A DNA stretch of 64,000 nt from NCBI GenBank assembly GCA_016711505.1, contig JADJSV010000011.1:1-64000 (forward strand), in the 5' to 3' direction. Below, one piece after another: positions 51,671-62,150 of the stretch. The position numbers and the translations under genes were made by a program. The notes beneath the pieces were generated by a model. The model was given only the letters and a program-made list of their open reading frames with translations. It was not told the origin of the DNA and did not search any database. Each line of letters starts with the position of its first letter. Positions within the stretch are counted from its first letter, which is position 1. The DNA is from Bacteroidota bacterium (GTDB lineage: Bacteria; Bacteroidota; Bacteroidia; AKYH767-A; 2013-40CM-41-45).

Positions 51671-53726
51671 TGATCACAATGAAAATAACAAAATTGATTC
51701 TTGCAGGATCACTACTTGCCTGGCGCCTGTAATTCAGGAAAAAATCTCCGGAATCCGGAACAGCACAAATGGAAGATACTACATTCGATTTCATCGCAGA
51801 TCGATTCGCAGATATCCAAGTGTTGCGATATAAGATCCACGACTTCGATAAGTTGACGTTGAAGCAAAAGCAACTTGCATATTATTTCTCAAGCAGGATT
51901 AGCAGGAAGCGATATTTTCTATGATCAGAAATATCGATACGGGATTGCTCAGAGAAACGTTTGAAGCAATTCTTGAAACATACAAAGGCGAAAAAGTGGC
52001 CCTGACTGGAATAATTTCATTGAATACTGTAAGCGATTTTTTTTTCGAATGGAAATCATCATCATTATTCGGCAGACAAATTTATTCCGGCATGTAGTTT
52101 TGAATATTTTTCGGAATCTGGTAAAAATAGTGATCAGCCAATTTACCACTCAATGGAAAATCAGTTGATGAATTTCTTACGCTTAAAAACAATCTTTTTG
52201 ATCCGACTTATGATTCAAAAGTGTTGACCTTTCTGCAAAGATGTAATTATCGGAAGTAGCAACAATTTTTATGAAGGTGTAAATCAGAAAGAGGTAGAAG
52301 ACTTTTATACAAAGATGAAAGAAGCGGATCCAACAAATCATTCCCAGATCGGATTCAATTCTAAATTGATGAAAGTGGATGGAAAGATCGTTGAGCAAGT
52401 TTATAAATTGGGAGGAATGTATGGCCGGCCATTGAGAAAATCATTTACTGGTTGCAAAAGGCAAGTACGAGTGGCTGAAAATGAACAACAAAAAAAACAA
52501 TTGATAACCTGATCGAATTTTATCAGACAGGGGATCCTGTTGATTTTGATAATTACAGCATTGCATGGGTTTGTGATACGATTTCTACTGTCGATGCTGT
52601 GAATGGTTTTATCGAAGTATATCAGGATGCATTGCAGAAAAAATCTGCTTTTGAATCGGTAGTGTCGATGAAAGATTTCGAAGCGACAAAACGAATTGCA
52701 GCTGTTTCGCATGAAGCGCAATGGTTCGAAGACAATTCGCCAATCATGAAAGAGCATAAGAAAGATACAGTAACCGGAATCAGTGCTAAGGTCATCACTG
52801 TGATCTCAGAAGTTGGAGATGCTGCACCTTCGACCCAATAGGAATTAATCTGCCAAACAATGAATGGATCCGGGAAGAGATACAGGTTCGAAATCTGTTT
52901 CATTAAGTAATATCGTTGAATCGTATAATTTCTATAAAGCAAAATCACCAATGATCGATGAGTTTCGGTTCATCAGATGAAGTGAAAGAGAGAATAAGAA
53001 AATATGCTGCAATTGGTGGTGAACTTCACACCGACCTGCATGAAGTAATTGGACATGCATCAGGAAAGATCAATCAGAGGAGTAAGAACTACAGACATCA
53101 CACTGAAAAATTACGCAGGTGTGTTAGAAGAAGCAAGAGCAGATTTAGTCGGCTTATATTATACAATGGACCAGAAATTAGTTGACATGGGAGTAAGTCC
53201 ATCACTGGAAGTCGGAAAGGCTCAGTATGATAATTATATTCTGAATGGATTGATGACTCAACTACAAAGAATCGAGCCGGGAAAAAATCTGGAACAAGCG
53301 CACATGCGTAATCGCCAATTGAGTTCTCAATGGGCATTAAAAAGGAGAGAAAGATAAAGTAATAGAGAGAATTTCACGTGATGGTAAAACATATTTTGTG
53401 ATCAACGATTATCAGAAGTTGAGAACATTGTTCGGCGAATTACTTCGCGAGATCCAAAGAATAAAATCGGAAGGCGATTTCAAAGCAGGAAAAAATCTTG
53501 TAGAAACATACGGTGTGATCGTAGATCAGCCATTGTTAAAAGAAGTTCATGCTCGTTTTGAAAGCTTAACATTGCGCCTTATCAGGGTTTCATTCAACCA
53601 AAATTAGTTCCTGTTATGGAAGGAGATCGTATCGTTGATGTGAAAGTTGAATATCCAAAAGATCTTATTTCACAAATGCTGGAATATGGGAAGACATATA
53701 ATTTCCTTCCTCCATTCTGGAATTAA
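51670..53726 (+). pseudogene. Dipeptidyl-peptidase III (M49) lipoprotein gene with many frameshifts
   Basis: A DPP III-like zinc peptidase that removes dipeptides from peptide N-termini, recognisable across frames. Pieces in order: MKITKLILAGSLL with a Cys shortly after, TTFDFIADRFADIQVLRYK, LTLKQKQLAYY, SGPDWNNFIEYCKRF, NHHHYSADKFIPACSFEYF and KMKEADPTNHSQIGF. Then come NLIEFYQTGDPVDFDNYSIA, the zinc motif HEVIGH near 53039, EEARADLVGLYYTMDQKL with the third zinc ligand Glu, and the end YGKTYNFLPPFWN. At least ten indels break it, one in the T-run at 52040. The key motifs are intact. Either a recent pseudogene or an error-rich stretch. Confidence 0.85.
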
Positions 53727-53744
53727 GAAAATTTATTTGTAAAG

Positions 53745-53776
53745 AAAAAGGGCGATGTAATTATCGCCCCTTTTTA
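53745..53776. terminator. Bidirectional terminator between DPP III and GNAT genes
   Basis: AAAAAGGGCGAT and ATCGCCCCTTTTT form a stem with a 6-base loop, A-run before and T-run after. It serves both convergent genes. Confidence 0.85.
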
Positions 53777-53782
53777 TTCTTT

Positions 53783-54274
53783 TTATTTGTAAAGATATTG
53801 CATGATCTCTACATCAAGTAATTTTCCGAATTTGACTCCGACTTCTTTTAGTGTACCGACATGACGATATCCGATCTTTTCATGAATATGAATACTGGAT
53901 AAATTGTCACTCGTTATTCGCGAAATCACAGTATGATTTTTTACTTTCAGACCTTCAAGTGTAATTACTTCCAGTAACTTCGAACCGATTTTCTTCCCCC
54001 TATGATCTGGATGAATATACACAGAGACCTCAACGGTGGTATCATACGCGCAACGATCACTGTATGGACTTAATGAAGCCCAGCCTACAACAACATTGTT
54101 TTCTTCAGCAACAAAAACCGGATGATTGGCTTTATGATTTTCATACCATTCCAATTGCTTTTCAAATGTTCTTGCAGTAGTGTCAAAAGTTGCTGTTGTA
54201 TTCAAAACAGCCTCATTGTAGATGTCTAAAATTGCTTTTAAATCATCACTTGTAGATTTACGAATTTGTAACAT
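53783..54274 (-). CDS. GNAT N-acetyltransferase, phosphinothricin-acetyltransferase-like
   Basis: A 163-residue acetyltransferase with an intact frame inside the frameshift-rich block. The GNAT fold is clear: motif A VEVSVYIHPDHRGKKIGSKL with the acetyl-CoA loop (HRGKKIG), the N-terminal IRKSTSDDLKAILDIYNEAV, FVAEENNVVVGWASLSPYSD and motif B NLSSIHIHEKIGYRHVGTLK with the tail KFGKLLDVEIMQY. That tail pattern is typical of the PAT branch, which acetylates amino-acid analogues such as phosphinothricin or methionine sulfoximine. The natural substrate here is not known. Confidence 0.9.
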   Translation of the reverse strand: MLQIRKSTSDDLKAILDIYNEAVLNTTATFDTTARTFEKQLEWYENHKANHPVFVAEENNVVVGWASLSPYSDRCAYDTTVEVSVYIHPDHRGKKIGSKLLEVITLEGLKVKNHTVISRITSDNLSSIHIHEKIGYRHVGTLKEVGVKFGKLLDVEIMQYLYK

Positions 54275-54315
54275 ACTTCAAATGTAAGAAATCGCAATAA
54301 TAATCTGAAATTGTA

Positions 54316-54830
54316 TCAGAGCGTAAAACGAAATGATAAAGCACCATCAAAGTAGCCGTAGAATCCTGGTACAATGTCAATTTGAGGTTTCACATCCAAT
54401 CCGAGTGTGATCGGGGCTCCGGTGAATTTATACTCTAGACCTATAATAAAATCTACACCCAGATAGGTAGAACTTGTATAATACTTGTCATCATAAACTA
54501 TCACCTTGTTGCCTTTATATTTATAGTAGCGAAAATCACCATAACGGTAATCACCTTGAAAAAACCAACGTGGCCACCCAATCCATAAAACCATTTTAAT
54601 CCCGGCGCATTTGGAAAAGATTGATGCTTTTCATACAAGCCTGTGATCGATATTGAATGTCTTGCAAATCCAATTATTCCTTCCAAAGCAGATGTACTTC
54701 CTGTAAAATGTTTTACCGTTATTCCTGAATTAATTCCACCTAAACGGAAACCTAATCCAGTTTGATAGTCTTGTGCACTTGCAACCATTGACATCAGAAT
54801 AAATGCAAACAGTATTTTTACTTTCTTCAT
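54316..54830 (-). pseudogene. Outer-membrane-type beta-barrel protein with one frameshift
   Basis: Two overlapping frames make one protein of about 170 residues. The first has a signal peptide MKKVKILFAFILMSMVASAQ, then DYQTGLGFRLGGINSGITVK and WFYGLGGHVGFF. After a one-base shift near 54560 the other frame continues with GDYRYGDFRYYKYKGNKVIV, YLGVDFIIGLEYKFTGAPIT and ends in GALSFRFTL. The alternating strands and the aromatic C-terminal residue pattern suggest a small outer-membrane barrel. Without the shift it would be a normal gene. Confidence 0.8.
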
Positions 54831-54851
54831 ATTTGTTTTTTAATGTAACTT

Positions 54852-56718
54852 TTATTTTACCAGAAGGGAATCAATTGTCATTTGTGTTATTGTGTGATAA
54901 TTTTCTCTTGAAGACGAGTAAATATTTTCAGCCATTTTTCTTCCGCTTTCTGTTTTGATCATCGCACTAAATAATGGCTTTACAAATTTTCTTCTGCCAA
55001 CATCGGTGAGAAATACTTTAAGGGTTGGGAAAGCAGGTTCGTAATTGCTGTAGATACATTTTTCCAACCATGCAAACAGAATTTCTGAATTGCCGGTTTT
55101 TGTAAAATGAAAAGTCTCGTCAAGATCTTTCATCTGTGCTGATGACAATTTTTCAGGAAGTAATGCTAAAAATCTAAGCCATTCATAGGTTGAATAGCCA
55201 TTTGTGTTCAATTCTTTCGCTTTTCCATTGTTTTTCCATACTTCAACTTCTTTGGCTACAGCTTCAAATTTGGCAGAATGAACTATGGGGCAATTTTTGG
55301 GCAGACCGGGTTTATATACCCATTCATTGATATTAATTTTTTGCTCCAACTCACTATTTCCCTTTATCAGTTCTGAATTATATTCTTTAAGAAATTGTTC
55401 TGTAGTGATTGTTCCAAATGCATGACTGTGAAAATAGTTTTTAAGAAAAACATCAAATCGGTCTCTGCCGATAGTTTTTCAATCAGTAGCAATAAAAAAA
55501 TGGCCTTTCTCATAGGCAATATCATTCATTCCATCATCAGGATCTCTTCCTGCCAGGTTGAGTTTTAAATGTATCAGCACTTGTATCACCGAGTTCGGCA
55601 ATAGTTGCTTTGAGATCTTCAAGTCCCAGTAACATTGCATGTCAGAAAAATCTTTTCCATACAATTCTTCCATGATCCTTAATTCAAAGTAAACTGTAAA
55701 TCCTTCATTCATCCAGAAATCATCCCACGTTGCATTTGTAACTAGATTTCCACTCCACGAGTGTGCAAGTTCATGTGCAACAAGTGTAGTAAGTGATCTG
55801 TCACCTGCCAGAATTGTAGGCGTTGCAAAGGTCAGCATTGGGTTTTCCATCCCGCCGAAAGGAAATGATGGCGGGAGAACGATCAGATCATATCGCCCCC
55901 AGGCATAATCGCCGTAAAGTTTTTCAGCCACATTCACCATTTGCGGAAGATCTGCAAATTCATGAATGGCTTTATCGATCGTAACCTGTTCAGCATACAC
56001 TCCTGTACGTGCATCCAGTGGCTTAAAAAGAAAGTCGCCGACTGCAAGTGCCAGTAAATATGCAGGAATCGGTTTCGGCATTGTAAAATGATAGATACCC
56101 GAATCATTTTTCTGCTGTGGATTCTCAGCACTCATTGCTGCCATCAATTGTTTCGGAACCTGGATGACTGCTTCGTATGTAAACCTGATTCCCGGACTGT
56201 CTTGTATCGGAACCCATGTACGCGCTAAGATCGCCGTGACTGTGTAAAAATAAAAACGGCTGTTTTTTCCTGCAGTTTGTTGGGAGACAACCATTGTAAT
56301 GCTGCTGCTCCGGAGATGTAGAATAATTGATTGTGATAAATTGCGTCGTTGAATCTATTTCAATGATCAACTCTTTCCTAAAAACCGATCCTGGTTTCCT
56401 AAGGTAAATTTTGCCAGAGCATCAGAATCATTCAGAGTGATCTTCTCAATGTTCAAGATCTTTTGTATCAAGATGAATCTTATTTGCTCCTGCTTCGGAT
56501 TGAATTGTCAGTGTGGCTTTCCCTTTCAGGATCTTTTTTTCAAAGTCGACAGCTAAGTTCATACTTAGATGAGTCACCTTAGATTCATTTGACCGCGCAT
56601 AGGAATGCGGATCTTGTTTCACAATCAATTCTTGAGTTTCCATATTTTTATTTTTTGAATTCGTGCAGGCAGAAAAAGTCACGAATGAAATTACGAAGAG
56701 GAGAATGTTTTTCGTCAC
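54852..56718 (-). pseudogene. M1-family aminopeptidase (leukotriene A4 hydrolase type) broken by frameshifts
   Basis: A lipoprotein aminopeptidase recognisable in at least four frames. It starts MTKNILLFVISFVTFSACTN (lipobox FSAC). The N-terminal strand domain follows (MNLAVDFEKKILKGKATLTI), then PAYLLALAVGDFLFKPLD. The M1 core has PFGGMENPMLTFATP and the zinc motif HELAHSWSGNLVTN, with the third Glu in FWMNEGFTVYFE. The C-terminal helical domain of the LTA4H type starts near INEWVYKPGLPKNCPI and ends TQMTIDSLLVK. All active-site motifs are intact. Frameshifts lie near 56.45, 56.33 and 55.45 kb. It would have been a periplasmic aminopeptidase. Confidence 0.85.
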
Positions 56719-56775
56719 AAATTATTTTTTTATAAAGGTAATAACTTTTTTTGTTCAGGATTTAATGCTAAAAAT

Positions 56776-56807
56776 CAAAAGGCCGCTCCTGAGGGAACGG
56801 CCTTTTG
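56776..56807. terminator. Terminator between the M1 and M36 peptidase genes
   Basis: CAAAAGGCCG and CGGCCTTTTG form a perfect 10-base stem with a 12-base loop. Read on the minus strand ATTTTTAGC follows. It ends the large M36 gene. Confidence 0.85.
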
Positions 56808-56844
56808 ATCTGCTAAAATTCGGAAAATGCATTTATTTACTGTG

Positions 56845-59800
56845 TTATAAGGACTTTTTCGTTAACACTTTTTCACCTTCATGAACAGAAACTATCACAT
56901 AGGAAGATGCAATATTCAAAGTACGGTTGAATGTTGTGCCTTTGTTAAATGTTTCATTGATCAGGATCTGACCTAAAGCATCTACGACTTTAATTGTAGC
57001 GTCTTTTGCCGGATGATCAAATTTTATAGTGAGTAAATTGTTTTTCGAATTGATCATAATAGATTCATCATTCGCTTCATCAATTCCTATCGATGTAACC
57101 GTGATGGTTTCGGAATAATCTGCCGAACATCCATCTGAAGTTTCAATATGCAATGAAACGGTATATGTTCCATCAGCAGCATACGTATAATTCGGATTGG
57201 CAGCATTAGAAGTATTGCCATCACCAAATGCCCATGAATAAACAATAACATTTCCTATTGCAGCATTTGTGAATGCCACATCAAGTCCTAAAGCTGCGTA
57301 TGTAAAGTCACTGACAGCACTTCCAACCAATACACTCACTGTTGCAGGTGAACTTGAACAAGGTAATTCCTGAACTTCCCAGTCGTAACAATAGTAATAA
57401 TAATTTGCAGGATTAGTAGTTGAATTACTTAAAGTAATCGAAACCAATCCGCCAATTGTATAAGGATATCCGGCGCCGGTCGTATTTGTATACAGTACAC
57501 TTCCTGCAACAACACCTAATTCATAATTTCCCGGTGACTGAATATCGAAGTTCAATGTTACACGACTTTGTCCGTCAGGAACATTAATTGTTCTCGACTG
57601 AAGTAGTGTGCCTGAAGAATTATACAAATTAAATGTTCTGTCAGTTGTGCCACTTGCATCAACAAAAACTGATTTCAATCGCATCGGTGCAAATGTTGTG
57701 AAGAGCTCTCTGCCTTCAAATGATGTATTGTGATAACTTCCTGCGCCAATTGTTGGTCCGGCCGGTCCGACATTTTGCAATGCAGAAGGTGTAACCTGGC
57801 GAACTGTATAAGTAGTGTTGGTATTTAAGATTGGCGTTGTATATACCAATGAAGTTGAAACAAGATTGTTTGATGCGTCATACCATTCAGCCTGATTTCC
57901 GGATGTAACCGTTGCAGTCAATGTTGTACTTCCTGCTGTACACAATGCAGTTGTACCAGATACAGTAGGAGCAGGATCAATCGTAACTGTAATGTATGAT
58001 GATTTCGTTATTGCATCTGAACCAAGAGTATTTGTTACAGTAAGTATCACCGTAAATGTTCCTGCACTTGTGTAAACATGAGTTGGATTCTGAAGAATAG
58101 AAGTTTGTCCATCACCAAAATCCCACAACCATTGTTGAGGTATATCTGTTGACTGATCAGTAAACCGGATTGTTCCAAAACATGTAGTTGTTACATCACT
58201 TGTAAATTCAGCAACAGGCGGAGCAATTGGAATCTGACAGAATGGAGGGATAGAAAAATCTTCTGTCTCATCGCCTGCAGTGTTTGCACTACCCTGACTT
58301 GCATTGAAGCCCATTCCTCTGCGCGCAAAAACTTCCCAGATCATGCATTTGTGAATTCCTCCGTACAGATTATCATCGGCCTGAATAATTGCATCACGAC
58401 CGTCTAAGAAGCCGGGACCACATGGCTGAAGTTTCATTCCTTCCATGACTAAAGCCATAGCAATGTTGTTACCTGATGTTCCGTTGATCCAGTCGGGATC
58501 AAATCCATCCTGATCAACTAATGCCCAGTTCAGGTCCCAGACAACTGTACACCAGACTTCACCAACGTTATGTACCTCTGAACTTGCGGCCAGAAATCCA
58601 TACGTTTCAGGATTGATTGACATATCTGTCGAATAAGGATATCTTCTTATTCCGGGCCCATTCGTAGGCTCTCCAAGTGCAAATGTTCCTACACCACGCG
58701 CATCAGCACCATCGTCACCATCTTTTTGTGTGAACATTAATGCTAACCAGTCACTCCAGCCTTCTCCTGCTTGTTCTCCATTACTAAGACAATTAGAATT
58801 ATTTGGTCCTCCTGTTAATCGGTTAGAAACTCCATGACCATATTCATGAGTTACGATTCCATTGTCAAGTGATCCATCTATCTGAACTGCACTTGAAGGG
58901 GAAGGATTTAATGTTCCATTTACTGTTGAACCACCCAGCGCAGCACGAATAATATTTCCATCAGCCTGAGAGATCATTACAGATGGAATTGTAACAGTAG
59001 CTCCGCTTCCATTGTCACCCATTGAAAAAGGTGAACTTGGATCATTATTGATCACGATTACTGCAACTGCATTTTCATTCTGAGCCTGCAAAACTTTATC
59101 AACGAAATTACATGAACCTCTGTCGAGCAAAGCAATTTTTCCTGAAATGGCTGAGCCATTTACCAATGGTTCACATGCATCCGTATTCGGAGCTGCTCCA
59201 TCATCTACCAGAACTATGTCGTCAGTAATCGGGACAGAGATTGCAGGACCGAATCCTGCGCCTACTACATTGTATGAACCTGCAATACCGGCAGGACTGT
59301 TGATCACAAGAGTCGATTGAACAACACCACTCCACAAATACATTTGCATACGACCGTTCTGACCATCATCAGGTGTTGAGAAGTTGGCATTATTTGTTCC
59401 GCCGCCATCCTGTGCTTCTGCATCAACATGATCACCTCCTAAACCATTTCCTGAGTAATTGAATGCCTGAAAATTTCCGGAAACTTCATCGAAACCATAA
59501 TGATATAAGTAATCGTGAAGCATATTGTTTACATAAAATAAATTTACGTTCGATGCATCAGTGTATGTACTTGGAGCTTGTAAAAGATTAGCAGGAAAAT
59601 CGAAGTCTAATGAAGCAGTACCATCAGGTGAAGTACCGGGTGCATCCTGATCAGCTATGTCATCGTATGCATAAACATTGTTTCCACGTGTGATCGTATA
59701 TTCTGCTCCTGCAACACCGTTCACATCATGCCATCCGAATGGTGATGCTGTTGCGTCAGAAGGATCGGGCAATAAAGCGGATGGACCAAAAGAAGGTCCT

Positions 59801-60585
59801 TCCAATGGAAATGGAAATACACGATATGAACCAATCAGTGATGTAGAAGTTGTAGTTGCTGCTGCATTCCGAAATGGAACTGCTTGAGTTGAAACTTGTG
59901 ATGATGTTGCTGAAGGTGTTTCTCCAAATTCACAACTCACAGTCCAGTCGTTTTTCTCGATATAATTTCCATTCAATGCATCGATACGAACATTCCACCA
60001 GTGACTTCCATCTAAAACATGAATGTTTACATTCCAAGTTAAACGAAGGCGATTATTGACTGGTTGTAAAACCAGTTCAACTTTTATATCATCTCTTGAA
60101 ATTCCACCTGATGTGAAAGTTGATTTGTTTGTGGTTTTATCGTTGGTGATCATTTTCGGATCAGCCTGAAACGAAAGATTGAGATGTTGTGCAGCTTTTC
60201 GGATTCCATCAAGTTGAGAAATCGAAGGGCGAATGGAATTTGTAATTCCTGCAGCATTCGGATAAATGCGTTTTGCAAATGAAACCACTTTTCCATTACG
60301 TATACATACAGAAGAAACAGCGTTGAAAATTTTCACACCATTTACAGTCTGCTGAACATATGCATATGTTGTTCCGTATTTCTGATTGAAAGTGAGATCA
60401 GACAAATACCAGTTTGCAAGATCTTCATCAGTGAGATTTAATGTCGATTGATTTAACTTTAAATAATCGGCAACAATTTTTCCGTAAACTTCCTTATCGG
60501 AATTTTGATTGGCAGTTCCGCCGGCAAAAAGCCGCATAGCCAAAAAAAGCATCACGAATGATGCTGCACTTAGTTTCTTAAACAT
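56845..60585 (-). CDS. Secreted M36 (fungalysin-type) metalloprotease with PA, PKD and T9SS domains
   Basis: A 1246-residue secreted protease. The signal peptide is followed by an FTP-type propeptide (to about 200). The M36 catalytic domain has a PA insertion (about 470-560, with GKIALLDRGSCNFVDKVLQA) and the zinc site HEYGHGVSNRLTGGP near residue 576, with the third ligand Glu further on in GEGWSDWLALMF. PKD domains lie near 789-850 (WDFGDGQTSILQNPTHVYTS) and 1092-1152 (WAFGDGNTSNAANPNYTYAA), with an Ig-like part between. A T9SS type A sorting domain closes it (IKVVDALGQILINETFNKGT). The frame is intact. It would digest extracellular protein and feed the neighbouring peptidases. Confidence 0.93.
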   Translation of the reverse strand: MFKKLSAASFVMLFLAMRLFAGGTANQNSDKEVYGKIVADYLKLNQSTLNLTDEDLANWYLSDLTFNQKYGTTYAYVQQTVNGVKIFNAVSSVCIRNGKVVSFAKRIYPNAAGITNSIRPSISQLDGIRKAAQHLNLSFQADPKMITNDKTTNKSTFTSGGISRDDIKVELVLQPVNNRLRLTWNVNIHVLDGSHWWNVRIDALNGNYIEKNDWTVSCEFGETPSATSSQVSTQAVPFRNAAATTTSTSLIGSYRVFPFPLEGPSFGPSALLPDPSDATASPFGWHDVNGVAGAEYTITRGNNVYAYDDIADQDAPGTSPDGTASLDFDFPANLLQAPSTYTDASNVNLFYVNNMLHDYLYHYGFDEVSGNFQAFNYSGNGLGGDHVDAEAQDGGGTNNANFSTPDDGQNGRMQMYLWSGVVQSTLVINSPAGIAGSYNVVGAGFGPAISVPITDDIVLVDDGAAPNTDACEPLVNGSAISGKIALLDRGSCNFVDKVLQAQNENAVAVIVINNDPSSPFSMGDNGSGATVTIPSVMISQADGNIIRAALGGSTVNGTLNPSPSSAVQIDGSLDNGIVTHEYGHGVSNRLTGGPNNSNCLSNGEQAGEGWSDWLALMFTQKDGDDGADARGVGTFALGEPTNGPGIRRYPYSTDMSINPETYGFLAASSEVHNVGEVWCTVVWDLNWALVDQDGFDPDWINGTSGNNIAMALVMEGMKLQPCGPGFLDGRDAIIQADDNLYGGIHKCMIWEVFARRGMGFNASQGSANTAGDETEDFSIPPFCQIPIAPPVAEFTSDVTTTCFGTIRFTDQSTDIPQQWLWDFGDGQTSILQNPTHVYTSAGTFTVILTVTNTLGSDAITKSSYITVTIDPAPTVSGTTALCTAGSTTLTATVTSGNQAEWYDASNNLVSTSLVYTTPILNTNTTYTVRQVTPSALQNVGPAGPTIGAGSYHNTSFEGRELFTTFAPMRLKSVFVDASGTTDRTFNLYNSSGTLLQSRTINVPDGQSRVTLNFDIQSPGNYELGVVAGSVLYTNTTGAGYPYTIGGLVSITLSNSTTNPANYYYYCYDWEVQELPCSSSPATVSVLVGSAVSDFTYAALGLDVAFTNAAIGNVIVYSWAFGDGNTSNAANPNYTYAADGTYTVSLHIETSDGCSADYSETITVTSIGIDEANDESIMINSKNNLLTIKFDHPAKDATIKVVDALGQILINETFNKGTTFNRTLNIASSYVIVSVHEGEKVLTKKSL

Positions 60586-61065
60586 AGTAGGAATAGTATA
60601 GTAGGTAATAGGTTAATTTAGGTTCAGCTAATTAATACTCTTTTAAATCTCCTTTTGTCACTGAAAAGTGATTTTCAATCCAATTCAATCCAAATATAAA
60701 AAAAGAAAGTGATCTTTTATTAATAAAAGCAGTGCTTTAGTTATAAATTTCTTCTCACTTTTTTCGTTTTACTTATCCACATTTTTGTATCTATTCTGAG
60801 TATCAACACAAAAAATTTTGCTTTGGAGTTCTCAATACCAAACATGAAAATGCAAGTGCGAGTTATAAACAAAATCTGTTCAAAACGCTTGAAACGCTTG
60901 TCTGATAAGGGGTTTGGAGCTTACATCCGATTTACAAACATACAGAGGTGCATAATTGTTATTAAATATACACGAATGTGCTTGCGTATGATTTTAAAAA
61001 AAAGAATTTTTGTTCAAGTGATCGGGGAGTCAATAAACCGATAATTCAAAAGAAATTTAAAGGAT
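60586..61065. other. Intergenic between M36 and nrdB genes
   Basis: A divergent gap of about 600 bases in total. I see no convincing gene; a frame of 73 codons near 60823 starts with TTG and has no known domain. Clear NrdR boxes could not be picked out. Confidence 0.5.
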
Positions 61066-61140
61066 AAGAGAATACTTCTCTTTCAGGTCGGCGGAAATTT
61101 TAAAAAAACCGATAGAAAGAGGCAGGGAATCGTCACCTCT
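61066..61140 (+). ncRNA. Candidate structured 5' leader of nrdB
   Basis: Three consecutive stems lie within 75 bases, ending about 45 bases before the nrdB start. AAGAGAA-TAC-TTCTCTT (61066-61082) is a perfect hairpin. TCGG (61088) pairs with CCGA (61109). AGAGG (61118) pairs with CCTCT (61136) around CAGGGAATCGTCA. No rho-independent T-run follows. It may be a cis-acting element for ribonucleotide reductase; I do not recognise it as a known class. Confidence 0.4.
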
Positions 61141-61184
61141 AATTAGAACTAACAAAATTTAATAACTGCTTTTTTAAAGTAAAA

Positions 61185-62150
61185 ATGAAGAAAGAAATAT
61201 TATTAGAAGAAAACAAGGATCGCTTTGTGCTTTTCCCGATCAACTGCCCAAAGATCTGGGACATGTATAAGAAGTCAGTTCAGAGTTTCTGGACTGCTGA
61301 AGAAGTCGATTTACAGGCTGATCAAAAAGATTGGGAAAAACTGTCGAACGATGAACGCCATTTCATTAAACACGTGCTTGCTTTTTTCGCTGCCAGCGAT
61401 GGAATTGTGAATGAAAACCTTGCAATTAACTTCATGAACGAAGTTCAACTTCCGGAAGCCCGTTGTTTTTACGGTTTCCAGATCATGATGGAAAACATCC
61501 ATTCTGAGATGTATTCATTGCTCATCGATACTTATATTAAGGACTCTGCAGAAAGAACACATTTATTACATGCAATAGATACAGTGCCATGTGTTACTAA
61601 AAAGGCACAATGGGCGCTTCGTTGGATAAAAAACGGAAGTTTTGCTGAACGTCTGATCGCTTTCGCAGCAGTAGAAGGAATTTTCTTCTCAGGATCATTC
61701 TGCTCAATTTTCTGGTTGAAAAAACGTGGTTTGATGCCGGGTCTTTGTACTTCAAATGAATTCATCAGCCGCGACGAAGGAATGCATTGCGATTTCGCTT
61801 GCTTACTTTATGGTATGCTTGAAAATAAACTGCCGAAAGAAACTGTTCAGGCTATTATCCGCGATGCAGTTGAAAACGAACATGAATTCGTTACAGATGC
61901 AATTCCGGTTTCATTGATCGGAATGAATGCTAAACTGATGTGTCAGTATATTGAATTCGTTGCAGATCGTTTACTTGTTTCTCTTGGATGTGATAAAATT
62001 TACAACAGCACTAATCCGTTTGACTTCATGGAAATGATCTCACTACAGGGAAAAACAAACTTCTTCGAAAAACGAGTGAGCGAATACAAAAAAGCTTCTG
62101 TTGGTCAGCAACAGTCGGAGAATCTATTCAAGCTGGACGAAGATTTTTAG
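61185..62150 (+). CDS. nrdB: Class Ia ribonucleotide reductase, beta subunit
   Basis: A 321-residue radical subunit that provides the tyrosyl radical for reduction of ribonucleotides to deoxyribonucleotides. All metal ligands are visible: D42 in AEEVDL, E103 and H106 in MMENIHSEMY, E164 in AAVEGIFFSGS, and E198 and H201 in SRDEGMHCDF. The radical tyrosine is Y110. The C-terminal peptide NLFKLDEDF binds the alpha subunit. The sequence is of the eukaryote-like type (EARCFYGFQIMMENIHSEMY). The TAG stop is the first word of an inverted-repeat element that separates it from nrdA. A structured leader precedes the gene. Confidence 0.96.
   Translation: MKKEILLEENKDRFVLFPINCPKIWDMYKKSVQSFWTAEEVDLQADQKDWEKLSNDERHFIKHVLAFFAASDGIVNENLAINFMNEVQLPEARCFYGFQIMMENIHSEMYSLLIDTYIKDSAERTHLLHAIDTVPCVTKKAQWALRWIKNGSFAERLIAFAAVEGIFFSGSFCSIFWLKKRGLMPGLCTSNEFISRDEGMHCDFACLLYGMLENKLPKETVQAIIRDAVENEHEFVTDAIPVSLIGMNAKLMCQYIEFVADRLLVSLGCDKIYNSTNPFDFMEMISLQGKTNFFEKRVSEYKKASVGQQQSENLFKLDEDF

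Noticed and set aside
60823..61044. Frame of 73 codons upstream of nrdB
   Set aside because: TTG start, very basic product, no domain; more likely untranslated upstream DNA.
61066..61140. Cobalamin riboswitch upstream of nrdB
   Set aside because: The GGGAA and GGTG..TCC core motifs are not in the right order, and the class Ia enzyme does not use B12.
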